Source of the DNA: Calothrix brevissima NIES-22
GTDB taxonomy: Bacteria > Cyanobacteriota > Cyanobacteriia > Cyanobacteriales > Nostocaceae
Reading direction: 5' to 3'
NCBI RefSeq assembly: GCF_002367995.1
Contig: NZ_AP018207.1
Location: 7,612,199-7,676,198 of the forward strand
DNA length: 64,000 bases
Within the stretch, counting starts at the first letter, position 1; every line of letters begins with the position of its first letter. The notes below the pieces were generated by a model. The model saw nothing but the letters and a program-made list of their open reading frames with translations. It was not told where the DNA came from and did not search any database. Positions 1 to 8,735 of this stretch are shown one piece after another. Position numbers and translations under genes: made by a program.

Positions 1-1217
1 TGAGGGTACGACCATCAGGACTAAAGGCGATCGCCCAGATTTGACTGTAATGACCTCGTAAGGTTTGTAAACATTCACTGCGTGCAATATCCCAGATTTT
101 AATTGTTCTATCTTCACCAGAACTAGCTAAAATTTTTCCATCAGGACAAAATCGCACAGAATAAATTTTTTTCTTATGTCCTTCCAAGATTTGCTGACAT
201 TTACCTGTATTCACATCCCACAGTCTGACAGTCAAGTCTCTACTACTACTGGCGATTGTTCGCCCATCAGGACTGAAGGCTACAGAATAAACATCACTGG
301 TATGATCGCTTAATGTTTTCAGACATTTACCCGTGTTGATATCCCACAGTTTAATTGTGCAATCGGCACTACCACTAGCAAGTAAAGGACTATTGTTATG
401 AGTGGGAGATGGTTGAAAGTTGATAGACCACACCCAACCATCATGATCGCGGAATGTTTGCTGACAAATTCCTGTCGCAATATCCCAAATTTTAATAGTT
501 TGGTCTTCACTAGCACTAACTAACAAAGAACCATCTTGACTGAAAGCTATTGAATAAACTTTATTGGTATGTCCTTCTAGAGTTTTGAGACATTCACCTG
601 TTTCTACATCCCACAGATGGATTTTTTTGTCAGCACTACCACTAGCTAGAAATTTACTGTCTGGACTAAAAGCGAAAGTCCATACCCAGCCAGTATGACC
701 TCGATAAATACGAATTTGCATGTTATCGGTAGTGCGCCACAGCCTAATTTCACCGGTCATTAAACCGGTAGCAAACAATTTCCCATCAGGGCTAAATCTC
801 ACAGAAACAATACTAGACATTGTTTCTGTAAATACTGAACCAGTTAAATCAGCACGAGCAAAGCTGGTATTTTGTAAGTTGACATCTTTAAGATAAGCTT
901 GCCAGATAGTTAAACCAGAAAAATCGCGCCCACTTAAATCAATTGGAGAATCTGGCTGAGATTTATCTATTTGCAGTTGTCGCAGGAGATTAATCAAGTT
1001 ACCAGCTGCATAACCTGGTTTTGGCGGCGATTCCTGCTGTAAATTTCGCAGCATTCGCCGCAAATATGACTCTAATTCTGGTTTTGTGCCAAAAGCTTTG
1101 AGTAGCTGTTGTTTAACTGGTTCTAATATCAGCCGTTCTTGTGTTTGGCGGATATGATCGAGCGATCGCGCTTGAATTAAAGGGTGGTGATTAACAAACT
1201 CCGGTTTTTTTTTTCGC
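1..1217 (-). pseudogene. WD40-repeat C-terminal part of the NB-ARC/WD40 protein (out of frame, runs off window)
   Basis: The minus strand is open in one frame from about 1217 to the window edge and encodes WD40 repeats. The recurring pattern is FSPDGK..ASGS.D.TI.LWD, with six complete repeats and the start of a seventh visible. Before the repeats comes a linker similar to the one in other cyanobacterial STAND/WD40 proteins (FVNHHPLIQARSLDHIRQTQ) and a short pentapeptide-like stretch (LSGRDFSG..ADLTG). WD40 propellers act as sensor or protein-docking modules. The frame differs from that of the NB-ARC ORF upstream by one base, and the shift lies at a run of ten A (plus-strand T 1205-1214). One more A, or two fewer, would join the parts as one protein. 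No convincing start codon or ribosome binding site is seen for this part alone. The C-terminus is outside the window. Confidence 0.8.
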
Positions 1218-2562
1218 TAATCTCATGAGTTACCTGTTCGATATAGCGTTTACTCACATATTCCATCACCACAGACGGTTGACGGAATCTGCTCGCATTT
1301 GCTTCTTTTTCAATTAGCGATCGCCTTAACAAGGACTCCACAACTTCTAATATTTTTGATTCTGCTTCTGTGGTGCGTAATTCATCTTTCATCTGTGTCA
1401 GCGAAATATATTCTCGATGAATTGCTAACCGATACATTACTTGTTTTTCTAAGTCTGACAAGCGGTTAAATTGGGTATCTAGTAAGGTGCGAATATCTCC
1501 GTAAACAATACTGGCTGCTTCAATTTCTGTTAAAAATTCTGTAATGTTATTGCTAAATAAGTCATAAACTGTTGTGCCAACTATCTTTAAAGCTAAAGGA
1601 TTTCCCGAATATTTATCAACTAATTTTTGCAATTGCTCGTTAGTACATTCGCAGCCTTTATCTAGTAAAATTCCTCTAGCTGCTGCTAAATCCAGGCTAG
1701 ATAATTGTAAAACTTTCACTGGTAACTTTTTCCCTTCTAGTGCAGCTACTTCTTTGGGTTTCTCCCGACTAGTTAATAGCAAGCAACTTTGATGATAAGC
1801 TTCCGCTACCTTGGTGAAAAAATAACCATATTTTTCATGTTCGGGTTCATATTCCCCAGCTAATTCTTGAGGTTTACCCTCACTACTGCGCAGCAATGAT
1901 TCGACATTATCTAAAATCAACAAGCATCGATGTTTTCTTAAAATCTCAATCAGTAACAGTATTTTGTCATTTTCACTAACTTTTAAGTCATCCTCTGACT
2001 CATTTGGTAGAAATCGTAAAAGTTGCGTCAGAATATCATCTAAAGGTGGGGCGTTGCGGAGCGATCGCCAAATCAGATAATCAAACTGTGGCTGCACTTG
2101 TTTGGCGATTTTAGCCGCGATTACCGTCTTACCAATTCCCCCCATTCCCAAAATTGCTACCAATCGACATCTGAGGGTATCATCACTAACTATCCATTCT
2201 TCTAAGTCTTGAATTTCTGCATTTCTACCCCGAAAACCTTCGACATCAACGGCTTCTCCCCAGTCTTCTTTTGATAATCTGACATCTTCATTAATACCTT
2301 GATATTGCGCATATAGCTTTTGTTTTAGATTCTGAATTTTTTTATTCCCGCTTCCTTCTATACCTAATTTCCGGTAGCTTTCGCCTAATCTTTTTCTGAC
2401 TGCTGGTTGAGAAATCTTCAGTTTCTCCGCAATTTCTGCACCAGAATCACCTTTTAACGCCAGTATTAATGCATCTAGCTCGGTTTTCGTGACACCATGT
2501 TTATTGGCAACTTCTTTAATAAAATCATCAGGAAATAGAGGCATATTAGTTGCGCTCTTCAT
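1177..2562 (-). CDS. NB-ARC (STAND) ATPase with N-terminal HTH-like domain, truncated by frameshift before WD40 domain
   Basis: STAND-class signalling ATPase. The N-terminal roughly 85 residues (LKGDSGAEIAEKLKISQPAVRKRLGES) resemble the helix-turn-helix adaptor found at the front of many cyanobacterial effector and NB-ARC proteins. The NB-ARC core follows, with P-loop ILGMGGIGKT, Walker B LLILDNVES, the LLTSRE motif and the GNPLALKIVG motif, then a winged-helix part. Such proteins oligomerise after sensing a ligand through C-terminal repeats. Here the reading frame stops 10 codons after the A10 tract, and the WD40 propeller lies in another frame. The ATG at 2562 (MKSATNMP) or the one at 2544 (MPLFPDD) is preferred over the GTG at 2580. 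It could be a true pseudogene, a slippage-corrected gene or a sequence error. Confidence 0.8.
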   Translation of the reverse strand: MKSATNMPLFPDDFIKEVANKHGVTKTELDALILALKGDSGAEIAEKLKISQPAVRKRLGESYRKLGIEGSGNKKIQNLKQKLYAQYQGINEDVRLSKEDWGEAVDVEGFRGRNAEIQDLEEWIVSDDTLRCRLVAILGMGGIGKTVIAAKIAKQVQPQFDYLIWRSLRNAPPLDDILTQLLRFLPNESEDDLKVSENDKILLLIEILRKHRCLLILDNVESLLRSSEGKPQELAGEYEPEHEKYGYFFTKVAEAYHQSCLLLTSREKPKEVAALEGKKLPVKVLQLSSLDLAAARGILLDKGCECTNEQLQKLVDKYSGNPLALKIVGTTVYDLFSNNITEFLTEIEAASIVYGDIRTLLDTQFNRLSDLEKQVMYRLAIHREYISLTQMKDELRTTEAESKILEVVESLLRRSLIEKEANASRFRQPSVVMEYVSKRYIEQVTHEISEKKNRSLLITTL

Positions 2563-3041
2563 CACATTTAAGCTCCACACGATATATGTTATTTATCAGT
2601 ATGTGAGAATACCTATAGCATGACTATTGAGTCTAGATAAAGAGTAGCTTGTACCATTTTTCTAGATTTCCTAGTAACTAGACGATTATATTACTAGTTG
2701 GTAGTTATGCATTTAAGCTTTACCAACAGTTTATACTTATTTTTTCTTTCAAAAAATTAAAAAAATGGTAGTTTACACCCAGTAAATTCTAGCCAGACAA
2801 AAGTTTTTTGTATAAAATCCTACTTATAGTATAGCTTTTTATATATACGTGAGATTATTTCTGCCAAGAAGTATATATTTTTTTACAAAACCTCACCAAG
2901 CTCAAGAAATATTCCTATTAGTTGCTTGCTTTTTTTGGGGTAATGCGTGTATTGTTATAGCTATGTACCTTCTGTGTGAGGTATATGTGAGGTAGACGGA
3001 TAAGTTTCAAGTTCAACGGCTAACATCACGGAGCAACTAAC
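2563..3041. other. AT-rich intergenic region between divergent genes
   Basis: No convincing coding frame. Very AT-rich, as expected for back-to-back promoters of the STAND gene (minus) and the 133-aa gene (plus). The plus gene has a GGAG ribosome site about nine bases before its ATG at 3042. Confidence 0.5.
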
Positions 3042-3443
3042 ATGGACAGCTTCTCACGATTGCCAGACTTTATCAAAAGTTCCAATAATATCAAAACCGT
3101 CTTGAGAATAGGGGAACAACCCCCAGAACCTTTACCAAGACTCAAAGCGCAAGAAAGAGGTAGTCCCGAAATTACTGCTAAACCCAAACAGTTTTATGTA
3201 ACGGAGTTACTACCAGTCTTTTCCCATCTCAACTTTTTGCTGATTGAAACCTTGGCGGAAACTCAACATGGTGAGCTAATTATTTCCAGTAAAAAGGCTA
3301 AATATGAAACCATTGTGGAACTAGGGGGTCATATTAGTCACCGTTACAAGTTGAGTTCTCAAGATTTGCAAGAAATTCAACAGTTACATCACTTCATCAT
3401 TGAAAACTGGATAGTATGGAGGCAATTACACAAAGGAAAATAA
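3042..3443 (+). CDS. Hypothetical protein, 133 aa
   Basis: I do not recognise this family. The ATG is preceded by GGAG at a good distance, and the frame is clean. The protein has no signal peptide or membrane span. Its N-terminal third is proline- and charge-rich (EQPPEPLPRLKAQERG). The C-terminal two-thirds (from about residue 50) are predicted to be globular and mostly helical, with a hydrophobic patch FSHLNFLLIETLAE and a C-terminal helix rich in Gln and His. It stands alone upstream of a strong terminator hairpin (3564-3598), so it is probably a monocistronic, cytoplasmic protein. No function can be assigned. Confidence 0.6.
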   Translation: MDSFSRLPDFIKSSNNIKTVLRIGEQPPEPLPRLKAQERGSPEITAKPKQFYVTELLPVFSHLNFLLIETLAETQHGELIISSKKAKYETIVELGGHISHRYKLSSQDLQEIQQLHHFIIENWIVWRQLHKGK

Positions 3444-3563
3444 TTCGCCACATCGTTAATGCTACCCAAAGTGAAGAGGATTGGTAGCTGAATCAGGTCA
3501 TTCACACAATTGAATATCTAATTTTCTAAAGACATTTGGCTTTTGATAAATGAGAAGTTTACA

Positions 3564-3598
3564 AGCTGGTGGTGCAATTAGCACTGACCGGCTTTTTT
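3564..3598 (+). terminator. Rho-independent terminator
   Basis: Two-part stem with apical loop AATTA (GTGC/GCAC upper part, AGCTGGT/ACCGGCT lower part with one G-T pair) followed by a run of six T. It lies 120 bp after the 133-aa gene and just before the next gene's ribosome site, so it terminates the first or attenuates the second. Confidence 0.65.
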
Positions 3599-3616
3599 AA
3601 TCCCGGAGGAAATTTG

Positions 3617-3904
3617 ATGCACAGTAATAAACAGCATGAAACGTCTCTTGTTCAACTCCCTACTGAAGACAGGAAAAAAACTATGAAAACTAATCCCCTA
3701 TTAATTGTGACAGGTAAAGGACTGAAGTATTTGGTATTGGCTGCTGCTGGTTTTGCGATCGCTGTTGTTGTGTTTCAAGTTTTCGGTGCATTCTCACTAG
3801 CTAACAGCTTACTATCTATTGATGTCTGGATCTGGTTTTTACGGGTTGGGGTAGCACTATGTTGCTTATTTGCGATCGCCATGATTTTTGAGTCTTGGCG
3901 TTAA
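3617..3904 (+). CDS. Small two-span membrane protein, 95 aa
   Basis: The frame opens earlier, but the ATG at 3617 is chosen because GGAGGA sits seven bases upstream; the earlier part of the frame overlaps a terminator stem. The N-terminal 35 residues are polar and charged. Two hydrophobic segments follow: about residues 36-58 (LVLAAAGFAIAVVVFQVFG) and 68-90 (IWFLRVGVALCCLFAIAMIF). The C-terminus is short (ESWR). It is probably an inner or thylakoid membrane protein of unknown role. I do not recognise the family, and no partner gene is adjacent on the same strand within 150 bp. Confidence 0.65.
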   Translation: MHSNKQHETSLVQLPTEDRKKTMKTNPLLIVTGKGLKYLVLAAAGFAIAVVVFQVFGAFSLANSLLSIDVWIWFLRVGVALCCLFAIAMIFESWR

Positions 3905-4085
3905 CCCCAGTTTACACGGCTGCTTGAGATATTGCCTTTAGCTCTTTCTCATTCAGCTAAAGGCTGCAAATTAAACTCTTGAGAAAATATTTCTGCTCTA
4001 AACCCTATTTTCACAGCCACAACCTCTCAGAGTTGTTGGGTGGTTTTGGTATGCATCGCCAACCATCACAAGGGTAATCTCAACA

Positions 4086-4718
4086 ATGATACAAAACGAT
4101 TTTTCTTATCAAGATTGGAATGGCTGCGATCGCAAAAATCAAGACCTTTCTTATCATATATTTATCGGTACAAAAATCAATGGTAGCGATCTGAGAGGTT
4201 GTATTTTCAACGGTTCCAAGCTTCAGAACGCTCAACTATGCGGTACCGATTTACGTAATGCCAGTTTACGGGGTGCTAACTTATGTAACGCTAATTTAAA
4301 AGGTGCTGATTTAAGGGAAGCAATTTTCATCGGTGCTGATTTATCTAATGCTAATTTACAGCACACAAAACTCAATGGTGCTGACTTCAGTGGTACTAAT
4401 GTTCAGTCTGCTTTATTTTCAGACAGTAGTGGACTGTCACCAGAAATGAAAGAAGTACTCAAAAATAGCGGTGCTATTTTTAGTAATTCACTCACCACCA
4501 CAAATATTAAATGGTGGATACAATATGTACTCATACCACTGACAGCAATTATTATTGGCAGTGGCGGTATTATTGGCTTTATAGACTATATAAAAAAGCA
4601 GTCTTCTAGTAATTCAATACCGTCACCTGCAACTGAATATGTCAAGCAGAAACTTCCATCACAAAAGAATGAATCAACTAATTCCCAGCCTACTCCATCT
4701 ACTAGCAAAAATAACTAA
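4086..4718 (+). CDS. Pentapeptide-repeat protein with C-terminal membrane anchor, 210 aa
   Basis: Residues of about 32-108 carry consecutive pentapeptide repeats of the A(D/N)LXX type (ADLREAIFIGADLSNANLQ and neighbours), which fold into a right-handed quadrilateral beta-helix. After a short spacer there is one hydrophobic segment, about residues 142-165 (YVLIPLTAIIIGSGGIIGF). A low-complexity Ser/Pro/Gln/Asn tail follows. The layout suggests a membrane-tethered beta-helix, with the repeats on one side of the membrane and the disordered tail on the other. Pentapeptide proteins are abundant in cyanobacteria and mostly have no known function. The family assignment is secure; the role is not known. 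Confidence 0.85.
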   Translation: MIQNDFSYQDWNGCDRKNQDLSYHIFIGTKINGSDLRGCIFNGSKLQNAQLCGTDLRNASLRGANLCNANLKGADLREAIFIGADLSNANLQHTKLNGADFSGTNVQSALFSDSSGLSPEMKEVLKNSGAIFSNSLTTTNIKWWIQYVLIPLTAIIIGSGGIIGFIDYIKKQSSSNSIPSPATEYVKQKLPSQKNESTNSQPTPSTSKNN

Positions 4719-5001
4719 AGGAATCACATCAATCATCGATTTCTGGCAAAATTCTTGATTCTTTCCTTATGTTTTGTATCTATGTGGCTACTCTGCGAGA
4801 GGCTTCACCAAAGCGGAGGTGTTTCGTTACTTTTCTTAAAAGAATTAAACCCATCTTCATCCAGAATTAACATCAAATACCGATGCATTTTTAACTATGA
4901 GCTTATTGTCAAGCTTTGTTGCAACTTGCATTCAGTCTAGAAAAATCTCGCTAACTTAAATATAACTCTGTACTGAAATTAAATCGGGGGAGTTATTAGT
5001 C
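4719..5001. other. Intergenic region with small dispersed repeat
   Basis: No convincing gene. Around 4790-4830 lies a partial copy of a dispersed element (ctctgcgagaggc), half of the palindrome seen complete at 51848-51890. A short open frame across it (4755-4940) is not supported. Confidence 0.4.
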
Positions 5002-5100
5002 ATGACAGGAATAATTCTAGTTTCGATTTTCTTATTACTTTGGTTGGTTGGCTTTACACTTTTAGCGGAAGTTTGGTTTTTTGAAGAAGAACAGCAATAA
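5002..5100 (+). CDS. Very small single-span membrane protein, 32 aa
   Basis: ATG at 5002 has a GGGGGAG ribosome site about nine bases upstream. The translation is one hydrophobic helix of about 22 residues (IILVSIFLLLWLVGFTLLAE) followed by a short aromatic and acidic tail (VWFFEEEQQ). Size and layout are like the single-helix subunits of photosynthetic and respiratory complexes, but I cannot match it to a named one. A strong ribosome site together with an ideal transmembrane length argues that it is a real gene. It stands alone between two non-coding stretches. Confidence 0.5.
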   Translation: MTGIILVSIFLLLWLVGFTLLAEVWFFEEEQQ

Positions 5101-5493
5101 ACTCCTAATGTTTAGACATGCTAGTAGGTGCGTTACACTTGGTGGTAACGCACCCTATTCTAGACTTTAGTGCTACGTAATTGGTTCAAAAATCAAATAT
5201 GAATCCTATATCTCAATACGGTTCAGTTAGCGTCAAAAAACTGATTGGCGTAGGTTGGGGAGCCACTGCGTTGGACGGGTTTCCCGGCTTGAAGCAAGTG
5301 GCGTTTGAGGGACGAAACCCAACATTTTCGACGCTTTGTTGGGTTTCACTTCGTACCCTTCGGGAAGCAAGCTACAACCCAACCTACATTTATCCTTAAC
5401 TGAACCGTATTGTCCTATATCTACCATACCAAGCTTGCTTAAAGACAAATTACGAATTAGTCCGGATGAGTTGATTTTGCCTTGGGTAACGGA
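5101..5493. other. Intergenic region filled by a 199-bp inverted-repeat element
   Basis: Apart from the element described at 5214-5412, I see no gene. Opposite-strand open frames here are products of the palindromic structure. Confidence 0.5.
5214..5412. repeat. MITE-like nested inverted-repeat element, 199 bp
   Basis: The ends are exact 16-bp inverted repeats (caatacggttcagtta / taactgaaccgtattg). Inside are the arms of a second palindrome (gtaggttggg 5250-5259 / cccaacctac 5378-5387) and a third inverted pair (gaaacccaac / gttgggtttc). The inner palindrome belongs to a dispersed family that also occurs at 24722-24817 and 51540-51618. No coding content. It looks like one small element inside another. 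Confidence 0.75.
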
Positions 5494-6753
5494 TTACCTT
5501 TGATGAAAATATTCCCTAATTACCTGAATGTTTTTCTCAATTTCTCTTTGAGGATAGCGAGGATAGGTAGGCAAATACAATAATTCTTGCTCAACTTTTT
5601 TTGAGTTGGGACAATCTCGATAAAACTCTTGATATTGCGGTGCATCAGCAGTGCTAGTAAAATGACCAGCAGCTATATCTCGATGACGACTGTACATAAA
5701 CCGCAGCAGTTCATCCCGACGAGAATATTGTACTGGAAACCACAGATAGGTATGGGAGCCATCAGTCCGCAGAGGTGGTAAAATTAACTCATCAATATCT
5801 TTCAAACCTTCATAATAAATTAGGGCATTATCAATTCTCTTCTTAATATCACGATTGATATGTTTGAGTTGTGATAATCCCAGGCGAGCTTGAAATGTTG
5901 TGTACCGTGACTTATATACATCAGGTAAATGTGTTGCTGGTTGGCTTTCTTGGGGTTTTCTGCGAACTGCTTCGTTAACAACTTCAATCTGCTTGAGATA
6001 GCTATATCGAAGTATGGGGTAGGTAAATAGCTGAAAAATTCCAGGTAAGCTGGCAATATCTTGGATTAATCCTGACTTAACTTTACCTGTAATTCGCGGC
6101 AGTGGCGGATAGATAAAACTCTCGATTTCTGTGCGAATTTTTTCTACTAGATCTGTGCGGTTGGTAATTACTGCGCCTCCCAGCCAGGTAGTTAAATTCT
6201 TATGCATTTCAAAGCTGAAGACACCGACATCGCCAATTGTGGCGACTGCTTTACCTTGTTCGTAAGCGCCGAAAGACTGAGCGCAATCTTCAATTATGGG
6301 GATGTGAACGCGATCGCAAATTTCCTTAATCCGATGTCCCTCAGCCGCAAGTCCATGTAAATGAGTAATTAATACTGCACCTGTATGCGGATTAATCAGC
6401 CGTTCTACTTCCCCAGGAGAGATATTGCAACTTTGGCGATCCACATCTGCAAATACAGGACGCCCTCCCGCAAAAATCACCATATTGATGACATCTGCGA
6501 TCGTATAAGGAGACAAAATCACTTCTTGTCCCGGCTTAATTAAAGCTTTAACAGCAAGATATATCCCCACTCGACATTGATATACGCAAATAGCATGTTT
6601 AGCCCCAAACCGCTCGCACAGCGCCTTTTCAAATAGCTCAATATCTTTTCTCTCTTGCTGAAATCGCTCCCCTAGAACATAACCCAAATACAACAGGTAA
6701 CTGTTCACATTGGTATACAGGCGATTCTTAGGATGAGTCCCAAAATTTCGCAT
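5494..6753 (-). CDS. DegT/DnrJ/EryC1/StrS-family aminotransferase
   Basis: PLP-dependent fold-type I enzyme of the sugar aminotransferase (DegT/StrS) family. The N-terminal part has the cofactor/substrate region (FGAKHAICVYQCRVGIYLA), then LSPYTIADVINMVIFAGGRPVFADVD, PIIEDCAQSFGA (the Asp that contacts the pyridine nitrogen) and FSFEMHKNLTTWLGGAV with the probable Schiff-base Lys. Family members transfer an amino group from glutamate to nucleotide-linked keto-sugars for surface polysaccharides or antibiotics. The active-site Lys context (MHKNLT rather than the usual PTKNLG) suggests a divergent subgroup. The start at 6753 (MRNFGTHP) is preferred because GAGG lies 11 bases upstream; a longer frame starts at 6774. 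No other sugar-biosynthesis gene is adjacent. Confidence 0.8.
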   Translation of the reverse strand: MRNFGTHPKNRLYTNVNSYLLYLGYVLGERFQQERKDIELFEKALCERFGAKHAICVYQCRVGIYLAVKALIKPGQEVILSPYTIADVINMVIFAGGRPVFADVDRQSCNISPGEVERLINPHTGAVLITHLHGLAAEGHRIKEICDRVHIPIIEDCAQSFGAYEQGKAVATIGDVGVFSFEMHKNLTTWLGGAVITNRTDLVEKIRTEIESFIYPPLPRITGKVKSGLIQDIASLPGIFQLFTYPILRYSYLKQIEVVNEAVRRKPQESQPATHLPDVYKSRYTTFQARLGLSQLKHINRDIKKRIDNALIYYEGLKDIDELILPPLRTDGSHTYLWFPVQYSRRDELLRFMYSRHRDIAAGHFTSTADAPQYQEFYRDCPNSKKVEQELLYLPTYPRYPQREIEKNIQVIREYFHQR

Positions 6754-7080
6754 ATTCTTATCTTTGCCTCTCAAACTTGAGTTCTCAAAATTTGGCGATG
6801 CTGTCTAAAATATTTGGTGGTTTTTAAACAAAATGCTGATATGATTTGTCATCAGTTTAATATACGTAACCAGAAAATATTGTGGTTTTCTCTGATTTTA
6901 TTGATTTCTTTATCTAAACTTTATTTTTGGCTAAGTAATTATACTAAATATTAGTTGTTTTTAGTGACTTTAGTTAATAGTGTGCAGGATAAAGCCGCTT
7001 ACTATACAGCAAAAATGCAGTTATATTAAATATAACTTTATCGTTATTTTACATACAGTCCAATCAAGTAAGAGAAAAAG
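6754..7080. other. AT-rich divergent promoter region
   Basis: Spacer between the aminotransferase (minus) and the SnoaL-like gene (plus). Strongly AT-rich, with no open frame or palindrome that I can support. It should hold the promoters of both genes. Confidence 0.4.
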
Positions 7081-7476
7081 ATGATGCCAGATTCAGAACA
7101 TACCTTAAAAATTGCCCAGCAAGCATTTGTGCATTTTCAGCATGGTTTAGCAACTGCCCAATGGCAAGGGTTTTTCGATATGCTGACAGAAGACTTTACC
7201 TTTTGGTTTCCCATCGGTAAATTTCAAGGCTGGAATCAAGGAAAAGAACGAGCTGAAGAGTTTTTTCAATATGTTTCTGCTGTTTTTACTCAAGGGATAA
7301 AGTTAACTTCTTTAGATAGAATTACTAGTAATCAAACAACAGTTGTTTTTGAATTTAGAGATGAAGGGCTATTATTAGGACAACCTTATAAAAATCGGGT
7401 AGCTGTCTTTTTTGAGGTGCGTGACGACAAGATTTGTAGTCATCGGGAATATTTTGGTAGTGATGGCTACTCTTAG
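7081..7476 (+). CDS. SnoaL/NTF2-like protein, 131 aa
   Basis: Short alpha+beta-barrel protein of the SnoaL-like (NTF2 superfamily) type. An N-terminal helical part with the family pattern is followed by DMLTEDFTFWFPIGKFQGWNQGKE, where the strand-turn and the recruiting Gly are characteristic, then beta strands (TVVFEFRDEGLLLGQPYKNRVAVFFEV) and the terminal HREYFGSDGYS. Family members are polyketide cyclases, isomerases, dehydratases or ligand-binding proteins, so the substrate cannot be predicted. The start is the first ATG of MMPDSEH, with a weak purine-rich ribosome site. It is probably monocistronic; a palindrome follows at 7514. Confidence 0.75.
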   Translation: MMPDSEHTLKIAQQAFVHFQHGLATAQWQGFFDMLTEDFTFWFPIGKFQGWNQGKERAEEFFQYVSAVFTQGIKLTSLDRITSNQTTVVFEFRDEGLLLGQPYKNRVAVFFEVRDDKICSHREYFGSDGYS

Positions 7477-7513
7477 AGCTTGTGGGAGACTCATACAGTA
7501 TCCTACAATTTTT

Positions 7514-7546
7514 AGATCCCCGACTTCTTCAAGAAGTCGGGGATCT
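7514..7546. repeat. 33-bp palindrome (16-bp arms), also at 45520-45552
   Basis: Perfect 16-bp arms around a single central base (agatccccgacttctt / aagaagtcggggatct). A second copy, identical except for the central base (c here, t there), lies at 45520-45552. It could act as a terminator for the upstream gene, although no T run follows. Confidence 0.85.
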
Positions 7547-7581
7547 GATCGATGGCGATTTGATATTCATTCAGTTATGTA

Positions 7582-7983
7582 TTAATTCCACATACTGACT
7601 GAATCTTGTGCATACAAGCAAAAATCATTAGTGTTAACGAAAATAAACTTTTCTCGCACATCATATTGTGGCAATTTTATTTTACATTGGAGTTTGGTTT
7701 GTATCTTTGCTAGCTTCTTCCAAGCTGTATTAATTCTTTCAATGGTTTGTAATTCACTGATTTTGCCAGTATTGTATAATTTATAAATATAAGCTTGGTG
7801 TCGAAAAAAAGCTTGTAAATAAGCTTGAAAAATTGCATTATCTACATTAAATACATCATCTTCGTAGGTAGAAAATGCCAGAAAATTTTGTGCTTCCATA
7901 AATGTTGTGTCTCTACTTAATACTACTTGGTGAAATGTGTTACCTCGGAAATTTCTTTTTCTGAAGTAATTTTTAGGTATCAA
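7582..7983 (-). CDS. Hypothetical protein, 133 aa
   Basis: I do not recognise the family. The frame begins with TTG (MIPKNYFRKR); an internal ATG (MEAQNFLAF, residue 29) is an alternative, so the start is uncertain. The protein is cytoplasmic in character, aromatic-rich and largely helical (DNAIFQAYLQAFFRHQAYIY, ISELQTIERINTAWKKLAK), and has no known motif. It is flanked by non-coding DNA on both sides. It may be a lineage-specific gene. Confidence 0.45.
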   Translation of the reverse strand: MIPKNYFRKRNFRGNTFHQVVLSRDTTFMEAQNFLAFSTYEDDVFNVDNAIFQAYLQAFFRHQAYIYKLYNTGKISELQTIERINTAWKKLAKIQTKLQCKIKLPQYDVREKFIFVNTNDFCLYAQDSVSMWN

Positions 7984-8357
7984 GTCTCATCAACAGATAA
8001 ATTCAGTCTTCACAAAACTAGTAAAGTCTGTGTATAAATAAACCACCAATGAGAAATGTCTAATACCATTTTGCATTCCATAAAAAGTCTCGCCAACAGC
8101 TTACCAGAGTCACCCTCTTTACAAAAAGCATTGTGTCGCCTGACTATGGAATATGCTGGCGTGGAGTGTCACTTGATCAATAGATTTTAGTTTGGGAATT
8201 GTCTGGGAAATTTCGCTTAGATAAATATATTTGTCGCCATTCTCGTCAAATTGGTATAAAACCTTTTCTAATTAGGTAATTAGAAATTAAGCACAGCATT
8301 ACTAGAAATTGCAATTAATACTTGTTGATAACTTGAATTATGCAACCAAAAATTCAG
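7984..8357. other. Intergenic region, possible 44-aa ORF
   Basis: No supported gene. A plus-strand frame at 8056-8190 (44 codons, starting MSNTILHSIKSLAN) has no clear ribosome site and could be a gene fragment. The rest is AT-rich. Confidence 0.3.
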
Positions 8358-8735
8358 TTAATTCCAGCCTAAAATACATGCTACTTGGTCTGCTAATTTT
8401 AAAGGGTCAAAAGGTTTGCTAATTACCCCAGCAATACCTAATTCGTCATATTGGTTATGCTTAGTAGGTTCGACTTTAGCAGTAATTAACATGACAGGAA
8501 TAGCTTGGGTCAGTGGATTTTTTTTCAGCTCTTGTAAGACGGTAAATCCATCTACATCGGGCATCATAACATCCAACAAAATAGCATTCAGCTTTTCAGT
8601 TTGAGCCTTAATTAAACCTTCTTTACCAGATTCGGCTTTAAGTACTGTCCAATCTGCTAAGTTTTCCAGACAAGCTTGAATGACTGTGGCTAGAGATTTT
8701 TCATCATCTATCAAGAGAATACGCTTTTTGGACAT
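8358..8735 (-). CDS. Single-domain response regulator (CheY-like receiver), 125 aa
   Basis: A receiver domain and nothing else. The acidic pair is in ILLIDDEKS, the phosphoacceptor Asp in AILLDVMMPDVDG, the Thr switch in PVMLITAK and the conserved Lys in ISKPFDP. It should take phosphate from a histidine kinase and act by protein contact, since it has no output domain. The start at 8735 (MSKKRILLIDDEK) fits the domain exactly; the frame upstream adds 46 residues without homology character. No kinase gene adjoins it, so it is an orphan regulator. Confidence 0.88.
   Translation of the reverse strand: MSKKRILLIDDEKSLATVIQACLENLADWTVLKAESGKEGLIKAQTEKLNAILLDVMMPDVDGFTVLQELKKNPLTQAIPVMLITAKVEPTKHNQYDELGIAGVISKPFDPLKLADQVACILGWN

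Noticed and set aside
4755-4940. 61-codon plus-strand ORF after the pentapeptide gene
   Set aside because: Runs across a dispersed repeat, with no ribosome site or protein-like composition.
5181-5448. Opposing 71-72 codon ORFs on both strands
   Set aside because: Both lie inside the 199-bp inverted-repeat element and mirror its palindromes.
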